Source: BCD1 sp942492125
GTDB taxonomy: Bacteria; Bacteroidota; Bacteroidia; Chitinophagales; Saprospiraceae
Assembly: GCA_942492125.1 (NCBI GenBank)
Contig: CALODM010000045.1
Coordinates: 372,001-436,000 of the forward strand
Length of the DNA: 64,000 nt
Direction: 5' to 3'
The position numbers and the translations under genes are program-made. Under the pieces are notes generated by a model that did not search any database, was not told where the DNA came from, and saw nothing but the letters and a program-made list of their open reading frames with translations. Below, one piece after another: positions 54,007 through 62,400 of this stretch (the stretch's first letter is position 1; each line of letters starts with the position of its first letter).

Positions 54007-55902
54007 ATGGCCCATTCCACTTCCACTTTCCTGATTTCGGGAAGGTATATCCTGCCTTTTTTGTTGCTATTATTTGCTCTTTTTTTCTTGTTGCGCTGCG
54101 GTAACGGGAACAATGAAACCGAATCACAGCCGATCAAAACATATACCATTATTGAAAATGAAGGTCCGGAAACCTGCCTGAATTGTCATGCTGATATGAC
54201 TGGATTCGTTGCTGATCATAACCCGCAAAAGATTGGATGTACTTCCTGCCATTTAGGGAATCCCAATGCCGAAGAAGAGGATGCTTCCCATGAAGGCATG
54301 GTACTCATTCCCGGAAATGTCGCCACCGCCAACCTTACCTGCGGCACGGTAAATTGCCACCCAGGAATTCCACAGCGCATTGAAAATTCCCTCATGAATA
54401 CCATGAGTGGTGTGATCACCATTGACCGTTATGCTTTTGGTGAATCGGAGACTTTTGATGCCCATGAGCACGTAAAAGACCTGGGGCAGTCTGCAGCGGA
54501 TATGCACCTGAGGAATTTATGTGTTTCCTGTCATCTCGGCCGGGAGAAACTGACTTCAGAACCCGTTACTGAAAGCACCCGCGGTGGCGGTTGTAATGCC
54601 TGTCATCTCAATTACAGTGATGAGGCCATAAGTTCACTTGACAACTATAGAAAGGGAGGAAGCATGCAGGTTCATGCTGCTCTCAATATGGAGGTGACGA
54701 ATAATCATTGTTTTGGCTGTCACAGTCGATCCGGAAGAATCTCTACCAGTTATGAAGGATGGCACGAGACCCGATACACAGATGAGGAGGTCGCTGGAAA
54801 ACCTGGGTTTAGAAAACTGGCAGATGGCCGGAATTTTGAATTTATCCAGGAGGATGTACACCATGCTTTCGGACTGGAATGTATTGATTGTCATAATGCC
54901 GGGGAGGTGATGGGAGATGGAAATTTATACATGCACAGTGAGGAAGCGGTGCGTGTCCGTTGCCAGGATTGCCATTTCCAGGAAGCCCCCGAAGTTGTTG
55001 CGCTGGCAGATCTGGATGCTGAATCCAAAAAAATTATTGGGCTGAGAAACACCTTGTCTGAACTGGAACGATTTGTTAAAGGTAAGCATGCGTCAGAAGC
55101 CATGATCAATGTTTCCCTGGACGAATCAGATCGCCCGTTTTTTATTTCCAAAAATTCAGGCAAACGGCTGGCACTCTCGCCACCTGCCGAAATTTGCACG
55201 CGGGGGGATGCGCACGATGAATTGACCTGCAGTGCCTGCCACACCTCCTGGACACCCCAGTGCATTGGTTGCCACAATACCTACGAACCCCAAACAAGTA
55301 GCTTTGATATGCTGGATCGCAAGGTCATCGACGGAAAATGGATTGAACATTTGGGGGAGTTTTTTGCAGATCAGCCAACGCTGGGTATTGTGGAAAATGA
55401 GGAGGGTCGCCATGTGAAAACATTTTTACCCGGCATGGTCATGACGATTGATGAATCTGAGTTCCCGCAAGATGAAGCTGACAATGGTTTTTCCTTCCAC
55501 AGGTTGTTTGCTCCCCTGGAAGCGCATACAACAGTAAAAGAGGGCCGTGATTGTAAAAGTTGTCATAATGATCCTTTGGCTATTGGTTACGGCCGTGGTA
55601 CATTGTCTTATGAGCCGGAGGGTGGAGTAGGGAAATGGACCTTTGTCGCTGAATATGCAGATGAGGAGTATGACAATCTGCCCCAGGATGCCTGGATCGG
55701 CTTTTTGGAGCTGCCAAAGGGTACCCCGGCTACCAGAAGTAACGCAAGACCGTTCACTCCGGAAGAGCAGAAACGTATCCTGATGGTCGGGGCGTGTCTG
55801 ACCTGCCACCAGGATAATTCCAAAGTCATGATGCAAGGTCTGGATGATTTTGATAAGGTGTTAAAGCGAGTGAGTGGGGAGTGTGTGTTGCCGGAGTTTT
55901 AG
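54007..55902 (+). CDS. multihaem cytochrome c lipoprotein (12 haem sites)
   Basis: The 631-aa protein has an N-terminal hydrophobic segment ending 'FLLRCGNGN', a likely lipobox. It has eleven CXXCH sites (CLNCH, CTSCH, CVSCH, CNACH, CFGCH, CIDCH, CQDCH, CSACH, CIGCH, CKSCH, CLTCH) and one CX4CH ('TCGTVNCHPG') between the second and third of these. It is therefore probably a dodecahaem protein in the periplasm or outer membrane. It resembles tetrathionate/nitrite-type multihaem proteins only in its haem spacing; no family can be named firmly. Its position divergent from an SQR suggests it accepts or donates electrons in sulfur redox. Confidence 0.9.
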   Translation: MAHSTSTFLISGRYILPFLLLLFALFFLLRCGNGNNETESQPIKTYTIIENEGPETCLNCHADMTGFVADHNPQKIGCTSCHLGNPNAEEEDASHEGMVLIPGNVATANLTCGTVNCHPGIPQRIENSLMNTMSGVITIDRYAFGESETFDAHEHVKDLGQSAADMHLRNLCVSCHLGREKLTSEPVTESTRGGGCNACHLNYSDEAISSLDNYRKGGSMQVHAALNMEVTNNHCFGCHSRSGRISTSYEGWHETRYTDEEVAGKPGFRKLADGRNFEFIQEDVHHAFGLECIDCHNAGEVMGDGNLYMHSEEAVRVRCQDCHFQEAPEVVALADLDAESKKIIGLRNTLSELERFVKGKHASEAMINVSLDESDRPFFISKNSGKRLALSPPAEICTRGDAHDELTCSACHTSWTPQCIGCHNTYEPQTSSFDMLDRKVIDGKWIEHLGEFFADQPTLGIVENEEGRHVKTFLPGMVMTIDESEFPQDEADNGFSFHRLFAPLEAHTTVKEGRDCKSCHNDPLAIGYGRGTLSYEPEGGVGKWTFVAEYADEEYDNLPQDAWIGFLELPKGTPATRSNARPFTPEEQKRILMVGACLTCHQDNSKVMMQGLDDFDKVLKRVSGECVLPEF

Positions 55903-56012
55903 CCGGTGGATGAGTTTTATTTAAAGGGAAAGCTTTCTGGTCGGGTGGAATCAAATATCTGGGTAAGCTGCATCATTTTTGATTGCAAAAAAACTCGCTA
56001 ATTTCGAAGGGG

Positions 56013-56414
56013 ATGAAAAGGAAAATGCAAAATGTCAGTTTTAAAACCATTGATGAGTTCCTCGCTTATTTGCCGGAAGATGAACTTGCCATTGTTAAAG
56101 TGTTGAGGGAGATGATTTTAGACAGTATTCCGGAAGCTAAAGAGAAGCTGACGTACAATGTGCCTTATTATTCCGGCAAAAAGAAGATTTGCTTTGTGTG
56201 GCCTGGAGCGGTATTCTGGGGGAGCAAGCGCACTTATGAAGGGGTGCGCCTCGGTTTTGTGCACGGGCATTTAATGTATGATGATATCGATTACCTGGAG
56301 AAGGAGGGCAGGAAGAGTGTTTATTATAAAACTTTTTCCAGTCTTGACGAAATCGATAAAGATATCCTGAGCGCCTACCTGATGGATGCGGTGATGATCG
56401 ATGAGCAGTGGTGA
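56013..56414 (+). CDS. DUF1801-family protein
   Basis: The 133-aa protein from ATG 56013 has the DUF1801 (YdhG-like) pattern: 'TIDEFLAYLPEDELAIVKVL', 'IPEAKEKLTYNVPYYSGKKK' and 'GVRLGFVHGHLM'. Function unknown; a small cytoplasmic protein. A TTG-started extension of ten residues is possible but its codons overlap a likely promoter (TAATTTCG). Confidence 0.85.
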   Translation: MKRKMQNVSFKTIDEFLAYLPEDELAIVKVLREMILDSIPEAKEKLTYNVPYYSGKKKICFVWPGAVFWGSKRTYEGVRLGFVHGHLMYDDIDYLEKEGRKSVYYKTFSSLDEIDKDILSAYLMDAVMIDEQW

Positions 56415-56441
56415 GTTTAATTATGAATTATGATTGACGAT

Positions 56442-56490
56442 TGACGAATGACGAATGACGAATGACGAATGACGAATGACGAATGACGAA
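56442..56490. repeat. TGACGAA x7 perfect tandem array
   Basis: Seven exact copies of the 7-bp unit TGACGAA run end to end, preceded by a related TTGACGAT. Same core word as the array at 41127. Copy number may vary by slippage. Confidence 0.85.
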
Positions 56491-56534
56491 TTTGGTATTT
56501 GTTAATTTGTTTTTCTGCACCAGGTTCCCAATGG

Positions 56535-56645
56535 GAAACATCCGCTGCTTCGCCCTGTAGGGGCGCAATCCAGGTATCCCCGGCTAGAATACAAGATTTG
56601 GTGCCATAGGTACCTCATGACTTTTGAAGCACCAGTTATTTCCTG
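56535..56645. repeat. dispersed palindromic element, copy B
   Basis: The blocks are CGCCCTGTAGGGGCG, ATCCAGGTATCCCCGGCT, TTTGGTGCCATAGGTACC and CTCATGACTTTTGAAGCA in the same order as copy A at 880-990. It is non-coding. Confidence 0.65.
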
Positions 56646-56690
56646 GAAGCTGAAATACTCATTGGGTTGGCAACCCTTACCACACAAAGA

Positions 56691-56724
56691 GAAGGCTGCC
56701 CGACGAACAATCCGGACAGCCTTC
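56691..56724 (-). terminator. possible terminator hairpin
   Basis: GAAGGCTG (56691-56698) pairs with CAGCCTTC (56717-56724) beyond the stop of the minus-strand rhodanese gene. It lacks a clear T run. Confidence 0.45.
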
Positions 56725-56764
56725 AAGTTTAGATTACCAACTATTATTAACTAACTAAACTATT

Positions 56765-57631
56765 CTATTCCAGTGGATTTTTGGTACACCATTCGGCGCA
56801 GGCGCCGTCATAGAGTTTTACGTTTTCGTATCCGAGTACGTTTTTAAAGGCAACAAATGCAACTGCTCCGCGGACACTTGTTTTACAGAGGAAGATAACT
56901 TCCTTGTCAGGAGTAATGCCATATTTTTCTGCCATTGCAGCCAAATCTTCTTTTGATTTAAAGGCACCTGCTTCTGTTTCAAATTCTACATAATCTATGT
57001 TGATAGATCCTGCAATGTGGCCGGCTTTATCTCCTGTGACGGCTTTTTCACCATTGTATTCTTCAGCTGTGCGAACGTCAACGACTACGACATTAGGATT
57101 TTTCAGGTTTTCAGCCACATAATCAGTCGTAGCATAGATCATTTCATTAACTGTAGGCGTAAAAGTAACGGCCTTGGGAGCTTTGGAGGCAGTTCCAGTA
57201 AGCAGGATTCTTGCGTTTCTCCACTCGTCCATGTCCTTGTGTAATATTTTGACATTTTCAGCACCGATATACTTCAGGATCCAGTAAAGCCTTGAAGAAT
57301 ACTTTTGAGAACCTTCGTCATATAATACTACCTCTGTTTTTTCGCTGATACCCATGTTGCCAAAGAAGGCTGCCAGTTCATCTGCAGATTTAATCACACC
57401 ACTGACATCACCATCTTTGTAAAGATCATTGTGGTTGATATTGATGGCGTTTTTTATGTGTGCGTTGGCGTAAGTTTTGCTTTTGGCCGCATCGACAATA
57501 ACCAATTCCTTATTGGCTTTCACCAGGGCTGTAAAGTCTTTGGCGGAAATGATATCCACCTGTGCATTTGCATTAACGGCTGCTGTTACAACCAATAACA
57601 ATGCTATGATGATACTATTTATCGCTTTCAT
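56765..57631 (-). CDS. periplasmic tandem-rhodanese sulfurtransferase
   Basis: The 288-aa protein has a signal peptide ending 'NANAQ' and two rhodanese domains. The first (about 25-145) has Asp105 in place of Cys ('VVLYDEGSQKYSS'). The second (about 155-288) has the catalytic Cys249 in 'IFLCKTSVRGAVAF'. This layout (inactive plus active domain) is that of thiosulfate/3-mercaptopyruvate sulfurtransferases. Periplasmic transfer of sulfane sulfur is expected. It is the last gene of the 59898-56765 operon. Confidence 0.9.
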   Translation of the reverse strand: MKAINSIIIALLLVVTAAVNANAQVDIISAKDFTALVKANKELVIVDAAKSKTYANAHIKNAININHNDLYKDGDVSGVIKSADELAAFFGNMGISEKTEVVLYDEGSQKYSSRLYWILKYIGAENVKILHKDMDEWRNARILLTGTASKAPKAVTFTPTVNEMIYATTDYVAENLKNPNVVVVDVRTAEEYNGEKAVTGDKAGHIAGSINIDYVEFETEAGAFKSKEDLAAMAEKYGITPDKEVIFLCKTSVRGAVAFVAFKNVLGYENVKLYDGACAEWCTKNPLE

Positions 57632-57656
57632 GTTTATTTGTTTTTAAAGTCATTTA

Positions 57657-58754
57657 TTAGAATACTACCTGAAATTGTACAAGCAAAGCATCATTAGGAA
57701 TTTCAACATTCCCGCTTTCTTCTACTTTGTACAGGTAATTTATTTGTAAACGAGTCCAGTCGTTGAAGAAATAGTTGAGACCATAAGTAATGGTAGTACG
57801 TTTGTCATCAATTATTTCAGCTGCCGCATTGGGCTCGTAAGTTTCATATTTAACCAGGGGTTGCAATCTCCATGGAGTCATGTACATTCCCTGTACAAAG
57901 AATCCGTTTCTGTCTACGGAGCCCTCGTGGAATTCAAGATCTCCACCGCAACCACCTCCTGTGGTATAGGAACCTACGTCAGCTCCTTTGGTATATTCTC
58001 CCTGTACCAGGAAGCCTTTGTGTTGTAATTCTACATCAAATCCCAGTCTCTTACGGGTATCGTCTTCCTCCAGTCCTGCAGCAGAAGGGTGAGCACCAAA
58101 ACGGTAACTGGCTCCTACGGTGATGAATTCAAACGGGTGGAAGGTAACACGTCCGAGTACGTCCTTTTTAACATTGTTATCATTAATATTTCTGCCTGTA
58201 CCGTTAACAACGGCAATAGAGTAGCCAAAGAGGTTTTTGGTTTTGGAACCAAAAAGACTCAGGGTATCGGTACCACCGGAGATCATGACACCAAAGTCAC
58301 GAATAGGACCGGAAAGGTTATTGACCACTTCTGAACGATTGATCGTATGCAGTTTATGACATGCTGTCATCTGCTCGAGCCCGAAAGGGGTTTTGAACTG
58401 TCCGAAAGATACTCTGAAGTAAGGTCCGAACCTGTTGTAGGTGATAAAGGCATCGAGAATGGATGCACCACCGCCGCCATTGATCAGCGGGCTCATTTCT
58501 GAAACAAAGTAGTAACTGAAGTCGTAAGGAATCGTACCTACAACTCCCAAACGAGCGCGGTTAAAGTAAAAATTACTTGTATTCATTGATTCTCCACTCT
58601 TCGTTTCACCAAGGAATTGGTAATCTGCTTGGGGCTGGATGAAGCCGAAAATCTGAGCGCCTTCTTCGTCGGAAGCTTCAACACATCCCTGAGCGAAACC
58701 CTGGTTAACAAAAGCAAACAATCCCAGTACCGCGATTAAAAATAACTTTTTCAT
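57657..58754 (-). CDS. outer-membrane porin (OprO/P-like)
   Basis: The 365-aa protein with start at MKKLFLIAVLGLFAFVNQGF has a signal peptide and a repeated amphipathic beta-strand pattern ending in an aromatic ('LLVQFQVVF'), typical of beta-barrels. 'GFIQPQADYQFLG' and 'TYGLNYFFNDWTRLQINYLY' match the phosphate-selective porin O/P family. The Met five codons upstream was rejected as it precedes the signal peptide. It sits between two rhodanese genes, so passage of sulfur anions such as thiosulfate is possible but inferred only from context. Confidence 0.87.
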   Translation of the reverse strand: MKKLFLIAVLGLFAFVNQGFAQGCVEASDEEGAQIFGFIQPQADYQFLGETKSGESMNTSNFYFNRARLGVVGTIPYDFSYYFVSEMSPLINGGGGASILDAFITYNRFGPYFRVSFGQFKTPFGLEQMTACHKLHTINRSEVVNNLSGPIRDFGVMISGGTDTLSLFGSKTKNLFGYSIAVVNGTGRNINDNNVKKDVLGRVTFHPFEFITVGASYRFGAHPSAAGLEEDDTRKRLGFDVELQHKGFLVQGEYTKGADVGSYTTGGGCGGDLEFHEGSVDRNGFFVQGMYMTPWRLQPLVKYETYEPNAAAEIIDDKRTTITYGLNYFFNDWTRLQINYLYKVEESGNVEIPNDALLVQFQVVF

Positions 58755-58781
58755 TGTGTGGAATATCATTTAGTTAGTAAA

Positions 58782-58847
58782 AAATTGCGCCTTACCCTGT
58801 CTCCAAAGATCCAGGGATACCCGGTACAAAACCGGAAGGCGCAATTT
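58782..58847 (-). ncRNA. structured three-way-junction RNA element in the porin leader
   Basis: On the minus strand, AAATTGCGCCTT opens a 12-bp stem closed by AAGGCGCAATTT. Inside are two hairpins, CCGGT-5-ACCGG and CCTG-type CCCTG...CAGGG (58795-58799 with 58812-58816). A T run follows on the minus strand. The whole fits a three-way junction of 66 nt between the rhodanese-lipoprotein stop and the porin start. It may be an attenuator/terminator, a processing element or a ligand-sensing leader. No known riboswitch consensus is recognised. Confidence 0.6.
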
Positions 58848-58893
58848 GCTGATTAATTGATAAGTCGGTTGGTACGACTATTTCTTGTGTTTA

Positions 58894-59898
58894 TTATTTA
58901 GGACTGTGCATATTACCGTCACCATCGTAGTAGCCAAAGTTCATTTCACTACCGGAACCTTCTCCTTTCCAGCATTTTGCTTTAACGCTGGTATTAACCA
59001 TTGCACTGTGAACGATACCATTGGCACCGAAAGAAAGGCTGCGTGCATTGTCAAATCCAAGTACTTGTAACCATGCTGTGGTGATGGAAGACGTTTGTCC
59101 TGTGTAGCAGTAAGTAACCATAGGTGTAACAGGATCAAGGTATCCAATACCGTCGAGGTTCAGGTCCTCATCAATTCTGTATGCTCCGGAGATGTGTCCG
59201 TAGGCATCCCATGAAGTGAGTGACCATTTATTGTTGATGAAATAGTTGCCTGGATTGTCGAGAACGTCAGCTTTGCTGGCGGTCCAGTCACTTGTAAGTA
59301 CTGCCTGTACACGGGCTCTCAAAATATCTTCACCATTAACTTCACCTGTACTAAACTTAGGATCATCAAAGGAAGCGTAGGCTGGAGGAGTACCTGTAGT
59401 TACCCAGTTAGGAGAATCATAATCCCCTGCATTGCTGTTCCAAGGTCCTGCAAAATCTTCGTGCCATCCGCTCATTCCCCATTTCAAACTTTTAACATCA
59501 TATCCCAGCAATCTCAACAAACCGGTAGCTCTCGCTGCAGTTTGTCCGGAATAACATACGATGAGGAATTTTTTGTCTTTTCCTAATTCTTCCGCTTTAT
59601 CCAGGATACCGGAGAGTGGCACATTGATGGCATCTTTAATGTGGCCTGTGTTGAAAGCATCCGCTGATCTGATGTCAAGGATAGTGTAGTCAGCTACTGT
59701 ATAATCAGCGGCATCTACAGTCAATCCGCCACCTGAAATAACCCAGCCGTCCAGAACGTCAGACAAATCCAGGTTATTCTGAGCCATGTAAGTGGTCAGT
59801 TTTTGAAATTCAGTTTCTGTAGCTTCCTCTTTACAGCTCATCATAGTAAGTAGAGGAATAATTGCTAAAGCCAATAAAAATTTAACTGCGTTTTTCAT
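58894..59898 (-). CDS. two-domain rhodanese lipoprotein
   Basis: The 334-aa protein, with start at MKNAVKFLLALAIIPLL, has a lipobox Cys22 ('MMSCKEE'). It has two rhodanese domains, both with catalytic Cys: 'FLIVCYSGQTAAR' and 'MVTYCYTGQTSS'. It is therefore predicted to be a membrane-anchored periplasmic or surface sulfurtransferase with two active sites. It heads an operon with the porin and the tandem rhodanese. The eight residues upstream of the chosen Met do not fit a signal peptide. Confidence 0.9.
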   Translation of the reverse strand: MKNAVKFLLALAIIPLLTMMSCKEEATETEFQKLTTYMAQNNLDLSDVLDGWVISGGGLTVDAADYTVADYTILDIRSADAFNTGHIKDAINVPLSGILDKAEELGKDKKFLIVCYSGQTAARATGLLRLLGYDVKSLKWGMSGWHEDFAGPWNSNAGDYDSPNWVTTGTPPAYASFDDPKFSTGEVNGEDILRARVQAVLTSDWTASKADVLDNPGNYFINNKWSLTSWDAYGHISGAYRIDEDLNLDGIGYLDPVTPMVTYCYTGQTSSITTAWLQVLGFDNARSLSFGANGIVHSAMVNTSVKAKCWKGEGSGSEMNFGYYDGDGNMHSPK

Positions 59899-60005
59899 GT
59901 TTAAAATATTTTTAATCAACAAATTTTATTTTGAATCGATGGACTTAAGTATACTTGTTTGCCATCTTTCGAGAACAAAATTGGTGCTGGTTGAAATTTT
60001 ATTCT

Positions 60006-60135
60006 ATGATCTTTGTCAATATTTTGGGTGATGGAAGTCAGTTTTCGGGGGGTGCCGGCGGGGAGGCCTGATTTTATACGGGGATCCGGAATTATGAAAA
60101 AATGAACTTTTTTTCATAATTGACATATGTCAATT
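60006..60135. promoter_or_regulatory. cluster of palindromic sites between rhodanese operon and Fnr-type gene
   Basis: Three elements are visible: ATGAT-CTTT-GTCAA (60006-60019, Fnr-like), a perfect 12-bp-arm repeat ATTATGAAAAAA/TTTTTTCATAAT (60091-60120), and AATTGACATATGTCAATT (60118-60135), whose core TTGAC-ATAT-GTCAA is a symmetric Fnr-like box. The last two overlap by three bases. They lie in the divergent promoter region of the rhodanese operon and the regulator gene, so autoregulation is likely. Confidence 0.65.
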
Positions 60136-60199
60136 TTTTTTTGCCTTGATGTCAATTTGTTTGTATTTTTATGTCAGATTACCAATGATATTATACCAT

Positions 60200-60886
60200 A
60201 TGGAAGATTTCGGAAGCTGTACCATAGCTTGTAAACATGAAGATTGTTTTAATTTTTTGACAAAGGAAGAGCTTGAAAAACTCGAAAAACATAAGATTAC
60301 CATCAATTACCGTAAGGGGGAAACTCTGATTAAGCAAGGATCTGCGGTCAATCATGTTTTGTTTCTCAAGTCCGGGTTGGCCAAGATTTATCTGGAAGGG
60401 TCTCAAAAAGATCTTATCCTCAAGATTATTTCTCCTCAACACTTTATTGGACTCTCGTCAGTTCGATGTAAGGATGATCTGCACATTTATTCTTCCTCGG
60501 TTTATGTGGATAGTGTCGTTGATCTCATCGACCGGGATTTTTTTCTGAAACTGGTAGAAGAGAATCCCCGGTTCGCACTCAGCGTGATCAGTATCCTCAA
60601 TGAATCTACTGCCGTTAGTTACCGAAGGGTTTATAGCCTTACCAGTAAGCAAATGCATGGTAAGGTAGCGGATTTGCTGGTTTGCATGAGTGAGAATGTC
60701 TTTTTAGCCAATGAGTTTGAGGTACCTATTACCAGAAAAGATTTTTCTGAGTTGTTGGGTTTGTCCGTTGAAAGTGTGGTGAGGGTCTTCAAAGAATTTA
60801 AAGAAGCCGGTCTGGTTAAGATAAGTGGCACCAAATTCAAGCTTCTTGACACAGAAGGGCTAAAGCAAATCAGTAATTACGGCTAG
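60200..60886 (+). CDS. Crp/Fnr-family regulator with N-terminal Cys cluster
   Basis: The 228-aa protein from ATG 60200 has a cyclic-nucleotide-binding-type sensor domain (about 20-140: 'YRKGETLIKQGSAVNHVLFL') and a C-terminal HTH (about 165-225: 'ITRKDFSELLGLSVESVVRV'). Cys7, Cys11 and Cys16 ('GSCTIACKHEDCF') plus Cys90 are placed much as in Fnr, so an oxygen- or sulfide-sensitive Fe-S cluster is possible. The longer frame to 60146 adds 18 residues lacking family features, and a candidate -7 box (TATTTTTA, 60164-60171) lies within it, so ATG 60200 is preferred. It is the likely regulator of the neighbouring sulfur genes. Confidence 0.87.
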   Translation: MEDFGSCTIACKHEDCFNFLTKEELEKLEKHKITINYRKGETLIKQGSAVNHVLFLKSGLAKIYLEGSQKDLILKIISPQHFIGLSSVRCKDDLHIYSSSVYVDSVVDLIDRDFFLKLVEENPRFALSVISILNESTAVSYRRVYSLTSKQMHGKVADLLVCMSENVFLANEFEVPITRKDFSELLGLSVESVVRVFKEFKEAGLVKISGTKFKLLDTEGLKQISNYG

Positions 60887-60941
60887 CTCCGCATTTTATT
60901 ATCCGTCAAAAAAGTCTAAATTTGGCGGATAATAAAATTAT

Positions 60942-62351
60942 ATGCAAAAAATTATCCTTTCTTTTCTCCTGCTTTCCGTTTTGTTTTCCTTTACATCAAT
61001 GGCACAGGAAACACCCGGACAGGATGCCCAATTTATTAGAAAAATTTATGACGAAGGGCTAACGAACAGCAACAGTTATGCATGGCTCGAATACCTTTCC
61101 CTGGAAATAGGTGGACGCCTGTCCGGCTCTTCTGAAGCAGCCGCAGCAGTTGAATTTACCAAACAAATGATGGACACCCTCGGTCTGGATGATGTCCGGC
61201 TACAGGAAGTTATGGTACCTCACTGGGTCCGTGGGGATAAAGAAATTGTCCGTATTGTTAATTCGAGCAGGGGAGATGTGGATTTTCACGTTCTCGCACT
61301 CGGCAACTCCGTCGGAACGGGACCTGAAGGATTGGTCGCCGAAGTCATCGAAGTGCACGGAGTCGAAGAGCTCGAGCAGTTGGGCCGGGAAAACATTGAA
61401 GGCAAGATCGTTTTCTATAACAGACCTATGGATGGCAAACATATTCATACCTTCACAGCTTATGGCGGTGCTGTAGATCAGCGGGTCTGGGGCGCTGCAG
61501 AAGCTGCCAAATACGGAGCCGTTGCCACGCTTGTCAGGTCTATGACCACGAGTATAGATTATGTGCCCCACACAGGAGTTCAGATTTATAAGGACGGAAT
61601 TCCACAAATTTCAGCCACGGCTATCAGTACTAAAGATGCAGAGCTCTTGAGCGATTTGCTCGAAAAAGAAAAAGTGAATATTTATATTAGATCAACCTGC
61701 CGCATGCTGGAAGAGAAATTGTCCTACAATGTTATCGGCGAGATTAAAGGAAGCGAATTCCCCGAAGAGATTATTCTCGTTGGGGGTCACCTCGACGCCT
61801 GGGATGTCGGACATGGCTCCCACGATGACGGTGCCGGATGTGTGCAATCTATGGATGTCATGGCGCTTTTCAGACAGTTGGGGTATCAGCCCAAACGGAC
61901 CATCCGGGCAGTGATGTTTATGAATGAAGAGAACGGAGGCCGGGGGGCTAAAAAATACTGGTCTGATTCCAACGAAAAAGGGGAGTATCATATGGCTGCT
62001 ATTGAATCAGATGCCGGAGGTTTCAGTCCCCGCGGATTTTCCTGTGATGCAGATAACAGCGTTTTTGATGGCCATTTTGAGGTAGTGAAACAATGGGAAC
62101 CTTTGTTTCAACCCTATGGTGTGAACATTTACAAAGGAGGCTCCGGAGCCGATATCGGGGCAGGGAAAAGCCAAAAAGGAATTCTTTTTGGCCTGAGACC
62201 TGATTCTCAAAGATATTTTGATCTCCACCATACGGCAATTGATACTTTTGATAAGATCAACAAACGGGAACTGGAACTGGGAGCAGCAGGTATGGCAGCC
62301 CTGGTTTATCTTTTGGATAAATATGGACTGGGCAAACCAGTAGGTGAATAA
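60942..62351 (+). CDS. M28-family secreted metallopeptidase
   Basis: The 469-aa protein has a signal peptide (ends 'SMAQ'), a PA-like insert (about 130-240) and an M28 Zn-peptidase domain. Metal and catalytic segments are 'GGHLDAWDVGHGSHDDGAG' (His, Asp), 'FMNEENGGRGA' (Glu-Glu), 'IESDAGGFSPRGF' (Asp) and 'DLHHTAIDTFDK' (His). It resembles carboxypeptidase Q-like / aminopeptidase proteins exported by Bacteroidota. It degrades peptides outside the cytoplasm. It lacks a T9SS domain, so periplasmic. Confidence 0.9.
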   Translation: MQKIILSFLLLSVLFSFTSMAQETPGQDAQFIRKIYDEGLTNSNSYAWLEYLSLEIGGRLSGSSEAAAAVEFTKQMMDTLGLDDVRLQEVMVPHWVRGDKEIVRIVNSSRGDVDFHVLALGNSVGTGPEGLVAEVIEVHGVEELEQLGRENIEGKIVFYNRPMDGKHIHTFTAYGGAVDQRVWGAAEAAKYGAVATLVRSMTTSIDYVPHTGVQIYKDGIPQISATAISTKDAELLSDLLEKEKVNIYIRSTCRMLEEKLSYNVIGEIKGSEFPEEIILVGGHLDAWDVGHGSHDDGAGCVQSMDVMALFRQLGYQPKRTIRAVMFMNEENGGRGAKKYWSDSNEKGEYHMAAIESDAGGFSPRGFSCDADNSVFDGHFEVVKQWEPLFQPYGVNIYKGGSGADIGAGKSQKGILFGLRPDSQRYFDLHHTAIDTFDKINKRELELGAAGMAALVYLLDKYGLGKPVGE

Positions 62352-62400
62352 TAGATTTTCTTAAATAACCAGGATCAGATTGAGGGAGATTTGACCGCAA

